DNA of 64,000 nucleotides from Streptomyces zagrosensis. Lineage in GTDB: Bacteria; Actinomycetota; Actinomycetes; Streptomycetales; Streptomycetaceae. Of the stretch, positions 59,296 to 64,000 are shown piece by piece. The notes beneath the pieces are model-generated. The model saw nothing but the letters and a program-made list of their open reading frames with translations, made no database searches and was not told where the DNA came from. A program made the translations under genes and the position numbers. Position 1 is the first letter of the stretch, and each line of letters begins with the position of its first letter. The DNA lies in contig NZ_JACHJL010000002.1 of NCBI RefSeq assembly GCF_014203645.1, forward strand, positions 186,001 to 250,000, read 5' to 3'.

Positions 59296-62200
59296 ATGTC
59301 CCCTACGTCCATGCCCGCAGGACCACCCCAAGGCAACGCGCCCTTCCCGAACCTCTCCCCCGCGGCGAAGACCGTCTGGGCGAAGCACGATCGGCCCTCA
59401 GACTCCTGGCTACCGCTGTGGCGGCATATGGCCGACAGCGCTGCGGCTTCAGGGAAGTTGTGGGACGAGTGGGTGCCGCGCAACGTCAAGTGGCTCGTGG
59501 CCGAGGCATTCCCCGAGGGAGACTCCGACGCTCGTCTAGCGTTGACGTTTCTGGCCGCCGCCCACGACACCGGCAAGGCCACGCCAGCCTTCTCCTGCCA
59601 GGTTGACCCCCTCGCCGACCACATGCGTACTGCCGGACTCCACATGCGTACCGCCAAGGAGTACGGCACGGACCGGCGGATGGCGCCGCACGGGCTTGCC
59701 GGACAACTGTTGCTCCAGGAGTGGCTGGCTGCGGAGCATGGATTGAGCGCCCGGGTCTCCGGGCAGTTCGCGGTGGTGGCGGGCGGACATCATGGCGTAC
59801 CGCCCGAGCATCAGCAGATCCATGACCTGCAACTCCGGCCGCATCTCCTGCGTCATCCCGGGTCAAGTGAAGCGCTCTGGCGGAGTGTTCAGTACGAGTT
59901 CATGGATGGCTGCGCCGAGCTCACGGGCGTACGCGAGCGGCTGCGGGCATGGCGAGAAGTGCGCCTTCCCCAGCCCGTCCAGGTGGTGTTGACGGCCGTG
60001 GTGATCTTGGCCGACTGGATCGCCAGTTCCCCCGAGTTGTTTCCGTACGACCCCGCCTCCTGGCTGCCCGCGGGGCCGGCCGGTGAGGCACGTCGGTTGC
60101 AGGCCGCCTGGCAGGGACTTGATCTGCCCGGGCCATGGGCGCCCGAGGAGCCCGAGCAGCCTGCCGACGTGCTGTTCGCGGAGCGGTTCGACCTTCCGCC
60201 GGGCGCGAGAATTCGGCCGGTGCAGGCAGAGACCGTGCGGATGGCGCGCGCCATGCCGGCCGCTGGGTTGCTGATGATCGAGGCGCCCATGGGCGAGGGC
60301 AAGACCGAAGCCGCCTTCGCAGCGGCGGAGATCCTCGCGGCCAGAACGGGTGCTGGTGGCTGTCTTGTCGCGCTGCCGACGCGCGCGACGGGTGACGCCA
60401 TGTTTCCCCGGCTTCTGGCCTGGTTGGATCGGCTGCCGCTGGGCGGACCCCGCTCGGTTGTCCTCGCACACGCCAAGGCCGCGCTGAACGACGTGTGGGC
60501 GGGCATGATGCAGCATGGCCAGCGCTCCATCATGGCCGTGGAGATGGACGCCTCCGAACGGGCCGGCGAACGACGCGTACAGCAAACCGACCAGGCCAGC
60601 GAAGTGCGAGAGCGGCGTGCCGAGCCGGCCGGACTCCATGCGCACCAGTGGCTACGAGGGCGCAAGAAGTCCCTGCTGGCGTCGTTCGCGGTCGGCACCA
60701 TCGACCAAGTCCTGTTCGCGGGGCTCAAAAGTCGGCATCTGGCCCTGCGGCATCTGGCGGTGGCAGGGAAGGTCGTGATCATCGACGAGGTGCACGCGTA
60801 CGACGCGTACATGAGTCGCTACCTCGACCGCGTTCTAGGGTGGCTCGCCGCCTATCACGTTCCGGTGGTGCTTCTCTCCGCGACGCTCCCCGCCGACCGG
60901 AGACGGGCGCTGCTCGCCGCCTATGCGAGGGCCGGGGAGGCGGCGGAAGCGTCGTCGCACGATGGCCGCGGGGCGCCGGATGACACCGACTACCCGCTGA
61001 TCACGGCCGTCGCGCCGGGGGTCGAGCCACTTACCGCGCGGCCCGCCACCGCGTCAGGGCGGCGTACGGAGGTGTCCGTGGAGCGGCTGGGAGATGATCT
61101 CCCGACCCTCATTGACCGCTTGGCCGCGGAACTCGTCGATGGGGGCTGTGCCCTGGTCGTGCGGAATACGGTGGACCGGGTTTTGGAGGCGGCCGACGCT
61201 TTGCGGGGCCGGTTCGGCGATGGTGCGGTGACCGTGGCGCATTCGCGCTTCCTTGCCGCCGATCGCGCCGCGAGGGACGCCGAGTTGCGCAACCGCTTCG
61301 GCCCGAACGGAGACCGTCCCACAGGTCTGCACATCGTGGTCGCCAGTCAGGTAATCGAACAGTCGCTCGATATTGACTTCGATCTGTTGGTGACCGATCT
61401 GGCGCCCGCTGACCTGCTGCTTCAGCGGATGGGGCGGTTGCATCGCCATCCGCGCGCACGCCCGCCGCGGTTGTCACAGGCTCGCTGTCTGGTGACGGGT
61501 GTGGAGGATTGGCAGGAGTCGCCCCCTGCCCCCGTACGCGGATCGATCGCGGTCTATCAGGGCGAGTTCACGCTGCTGCGGGCGCTGGCCGTACTCGGCC
61601 CGCATCTGGACGGCGCGCCGCTCGTACTTCCTGACCACATCAGCACGTTGGTGCAGGCCGCTTACGGTAAGGCGCCCGTGGGCCCGGCCAACTGGGCCGA
61701 TGCCCTGCACGAGGCCCATGACAAACATGTGACGCTTCTGGCGGACAAGCGAAGTCTCGCCGAGTCTTTCCTGCTCGGGCCGGTGCGTCGGGCGGGGCGA
61801 CCGTTGTACGGGTGGCTGGGCGCTGGGGCCGGGGACACGGACGACACCGGTGCAGGTCGAGCGCAGGTTCGGGACTCGGCGGAGAGCCTTGAGGTGCTCG
61901 TCGTACGGCGGCTACGGGACGGCCGGCTGACCACAGTGCCCTGGCTCGACCGGGGGCGTGGGGGTCTGGAGCTTTCCACGGACTTCCCGCCGGACAGACG
62001 TGCCGCCGAAGCTGTCGCGGCCAGCGCGATCTCACTGCCTTGGCAGTTCTCCGGGCGGTGGTCGATCGACCGGACCATCGCCGAACTGGAACGTTTCGCG
62101 GTTCCTGCCTGGCAGGCCAAGGAATGCCCTTGGCTGGCAGGGGAGTTGATCCTCGTCCTCGACGAGGATTGTCAGACCCGTCTGGCAGGCTTTCGCATCA

Positions 62201-64000
62201 GGTACAGCAGCGCCGACGGACTGCGTGTGTCGTCCGCCAGCGCGCCCACGACGGCCCCCGGCCTGCCTGGAAACGGGGCCGGTTCAGGAGAGGACGAGGC
62301 ACGTGAGCGGACGGCCGAAGAGCCCGGCGCACGCACCGTATCGGCGGACGCACCAGCGCCCGATCCGACTGCGGCGGACGGGACTCATACAGGGGCCGGT
62401 TCCGAAAGCCGCGCCTCGGCCGGTGCTTTCGTGGTGACCGGTGGGGTGGCAGAGGTAGGTGCGGTAGCGACAGGTCCGGCGGCAGAGGCTCCGGTGGTGG
62501 CTAGTGTCAACGCGCCTGCTGGACCTCCGTCGTTCGACCTGCTGACGGCCCCGTGGGTGCCGGTCCAGCGAATCGACGGGAGCATCGACGAGGTGTCCCT
62601 GCGGGAGGTCTTCGTCCAGGCGTCCAAGCTGCGGCGCCTGGTTGGTGACCTCCCCACCCAGGAGTTCGCCCTCCTGCGGCTGTTGCTCGCGATTGTGTAC
62701 GACGCGCTGGACGGGCCGGAGGAGTTGGAGGACTGGAGCGAACTGTGGCACGACGCCGATCCGTTCGCGGCGGTGCCTGGATATCTGGACCAGCATCGCG
62801 CTCGTTTCGACCTCCTTCACCCACGTGAGCCGTTCTTTCAGGTGGCCGATCTGCGTACCGCCAAGGACGAAGTCGCATCGCTCAACCGCATCGTGGCCGA
62901 TGTGCCCAACGGCGACCCCTTCTTCGCCATGCGCCGACCGGGCGTGGAGCGGTTGTCGTGTGCGGAAGCGGCGCGCTGGCTCGTGCACACGCACGCCTTC
63001 GACCCGGCAGGCATCAAGTCCGGCATGGTGGGCGATAGGCGTGCCAAGGCCGGGAAGGTCTATCCGCTGGGGGTGGGGTCTGTCGGGACCCTGGGGGGTG
63101 TGTACGCCGAGGGCGCCACGCTGCGCGAGACGCTGCTGCTGAACCTGATTCCGCTGCGTGAGGACGTCGTGGGTGTTGGCGATGCCGACGCGGGCGCGTC
63201 CGACTGCGACCTGCCTGCGTGGCGGCGGCCACCCGTGGGGCCCGGCCCCGACGACGAACCCGGCGGGCGGCGTCCGCGCGGCCTGCGTGACCTGTACACC
63301 TGGCAGTCCCGCCGGGTCCGGCTGCACCACCGTGACGGGCAGGTCACCGGCGTGGTCCTCGGCTATGGTGACCCGCTTCAACTGGCCTCGCCCTGGCGGC
63401 TTGAGCCCATGTCGGGCTGGCGCCGCAGCCCGACGCAGGAGAAGAAGCAGGGCCGGTCCACCGTCTACATGCCGCAGCAGCACGACCCGAGTCGGGCAGC
63501 CTGGCGTGGGTTGGCCGGTCTCCTGCGCGCCCAGCGAGCCGCGACGGACGAGGCACGTCGAGAAGCGGCCAAGTCCTTGCCCCCCGCCGTCGTCACCTGG
63601 GCCTCCATGCTGGCCACCGAGGGCGAACTGCCCTCACTTGCGCTCATCCGGGTGCGACTCGTCGGAATGCAGTACGGCACGCAGCAGTCGGTCGTGGACG
63701 AGGTCGTAGACGACGCGGTCGTGCTGCCGGTCATCGTGCTGCACGGTGAGAACCCGATATATGGCAGCGCGGCGATCGATGCAGTGGACGACGCGGACAA
63801 GGCGGTACGCGCGCTCAGCCAGCTCGCCGGGAACCTGGCCAGAGCGGTGGGATCGGAATCCGGCTCCGCCATGGCGACCGCCCGCGACATGGGCTTCGGG
63901 GCGCTCGACGGCCCGTACCGCAAGTGGCTCACCAGCCTCGCTGCATACTCCGACCCGCAGGAGGCCAGAGCCCGGTGGCAGGTGACCGTGCGCCGTTACG
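59296..64000 (+). CDS. Cas3-Cse1 (CasA) fusion of a type I-E CRISPR system, 3' end outside
   Basis: One frame without stop from ATG 59296 to the window end, 1568 residues seen. Residues 36-250 are the Cas3 HD nuclease (H44, H90-D91, H132, H165-H166, D240). Residues 316-720 are the helicase: G333-E-G-K-T, D497-E-V-H, S528-A-T, Q710-R-M-G-R. A Pro/Ala-rich linker at about 985-1075 leads to Cse1/CasA, beginning F-D-L-L-T-A-P-W-V-P-V near 1080, about 490 residues present. Cse1 recognises PAM and recruits Cas3 in Cascade; natural fusions of the two are known in Streptomyces. Start follows AGGGAG. The rest of Cascade should lie beyond the window. Confidence 0.93.
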   Translation, partial: MSPTSMPAGPPQGNAPFPNLSPAAKTVWAKHDRPSDSWLPLWRHMADSAAASGKLWDEWVPRNVKWLVAEAFPEGDSDARLALTFLAAAHDTGKATPAFSCQVDPLADHMRTAGLHMRTAKEYGTDRRMAPHGLAGQLLLQEWLAAEHGLSARVSGQFAVVAGGHHGVPPEHQQIHDLQLRPHLLRHPGSSEALWRSVQYEFMDGCAELTGVRERLRAWREVRLPQPVQVVLTAVVILADWIASSPELFPYDPASWLPAGPAGEARRLQAAWQGLDLPGPWAPEEPEQPADVLFAERFDLPPGARIRPVQAETVRMARAMPAAGLLMIEAPMGEGKTEAAFAAAEILAARTGAGGCLVALPTRATGDAMFPRLLAWLDRLPLGGPRSVVLAHAKAALNDVWAGMMQHGQRSIMAVEMDASERAGERRVQQTDQASEVRERRAEPAGLHAHQWLRGRKKSLLASFAVGTIDQVLFAGLKSRHLALRHLAVAGKVVIIDEVHAYDAYMSRYLDRVLGWLAAYHVPVVLLSATLPADRRRALLAAYARAGEAAEASSHDGRGAPDDTDYPLITAVAPGVEPLTARPATASGRRTEVSVERLGDDLPTLIDRLAAELVDGGCALVVRNTVDRVLEAADALRGRFGDGAVTVAHSRFLAADRAARDAELRNRFGPNGDRPTGLHIVVASQVIEQSLDIDFDLLVTDLAPADLLLQRMGRLHRHPRARPPRLSQARCLVTGVEDWQESPPAPVRGSIAVYQGEFTLLRALAVLGPHLDGAPLVLPDHISTLVQAAYGKAPVGPANWADALHEAHDKHVTLLADKRSLAESFLLGPVRRAGRPLYGWLGAGAGDTDDTGAGRAQVRDSAESLEVLVVRRLRDGRLTTVPWLDRGRGGLELSTDFPPDRRAAEAVAASAISLPWQFSGRWSIDRTIAELERFAVPAWQAKECPWLAGELILVLDEDCQTRLAGFRIRYSSADGLRVSSASAPTTAPGLPGNGAGSGEDEARERTAEEPGARTVSADAPAPDPTAADGTHTGAGSESRASAGAFVVTGGVAEVGAVATGPAAEAPVVASVNAPAGPPSFDLLTAPWVPVQRIDGSIDEVSLREVFVQASKLRRLVGDLPTQEFALLRLLLAIVYDALDGPEELEDWSELWHDADPFAAVPGYLDQHRARFDLLHPREPFFQVADLRTAKDEVASLNRIVADVPNGDPFFAMRRPGVERLSCAEAARWLVHTHAFDPAGIKSGMVGDRRAKAGKVYPLGVGSVGTLGGVYAEGATLRETLLLNLIPLREDVVGVGDADAGASDCDLPAWRRPPVGPGPDDEPGGRRPRGLRDLYTWQSRRVRLHHRDGQVTGVVLGYGDPLQLASPWRLEPMSGWRRSPTQEKKQGRSTVYMPQQHDPSRAAWRGLAGLLRAQRAATDEARREAAKSLPPAVVTWASMLATEGELPSLALIRVRLVGMQYGTQQSVVDEVVDDAVVLPVIVLHGENPIYGSAAIDAVDDADKAVRALSQLAGNLARAVGSESGSAMATARDMGFGALDGPYRKWLTSLAAYSDPQEARARWQVTVRRY

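Noticed and set aside
62221..62530. Separate stop for cas3 and start for cse1
   Set aside because: The plus frame was followed codon by codon through this stretch and holds no stop, so a fusion is the direct reading.
62284..63483. A 399-codon minus-strand frame opposite the Cse1 part
   Set aside because: Shadow of the Cas3-Cse1 frame; no recognisable domain.

Overview
The window looks like a chromosomal segment of a Streptomyces or close relative. Evidence: very high G+C with G/C-ending third positions, many GTG starts, ATGA/GTGA start-stop overlaps, and typical actinobacterial families (small Csp, DUF6177 and DUF6507 type VII secretion companions, type I-E CRISPR with a Cas3-Cse1 fusion). 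The species cannot be named from the sequence.

Layout. 1-292: 3' end of a carboxylate-amine ligase gene. 326-5458 (minus): iron-siderophore ABC importer (binding lipoprotein, two FecCD permeases, ATPase) with a DtxR/IdeR-type iron box in its promoter region and an AraC regulator upstream. 6017-25254 (plus): nine tightly packed genes, the most interesting part of the window. They are a Crp-type regulator, a class III cyclase-like protein, a P-loop ATPase, an SPFH-like protein, a Pycsar-effector-like membrane protein, a secreted/anchored VWA protein, a tubulin-like giant, a membrane protein, a pseudokinase-GTPase and a GTPase-associated adaptor (GAP1-like); counting the Crp gene there are ten. 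25398-37239: housekeeping and accessory genes (GvpU-like, SCO5918-like, cold-shock protein, MerR, secreted PAF-acetylhydrolase-like esterase, NarL-type two-component pair, trypsin-like protease, flavin monooxygenase, SpoIIE-type phosphatase).

37240-55570 (minus): a type VII (ESX-like) secretion locus. Two WXG100 proteins, a DUF6507 protein and a long polymorphic toxin lead. Behind them are several immunity-like genes and a decayed YwqJ-type deaminase next to a YwqK-like gene. The machinery genes follow (small membrane protein, EccD, ParA/EspI-like ATPase, EccC, DUF6177). EccB, mycosin and EccE are not seen here.

56109-64000: a BlaI-M56 regulatory pair, TerD, a short degenerate type I-E CRISPR array, and a single uninterrupted reading frame for a Cas3-Cse1 fusion that runs off the right edge.

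How the parts work together (inference). The iron genes form one importer operon. The 6-25 kb block resembles the NTPase-centred conflict systems predicted in multicellular bacteria: sensing/signalling parts (Crp, cyclase), an ATPase/GTPase core, and membrane effectors (Pycsar-type TM protein, VWA protein). The T7SS block secretes the toxin while the adjoining genes protect the producer. With CRISPR and TerD, the window is unusually rich in defence and conflict functions.
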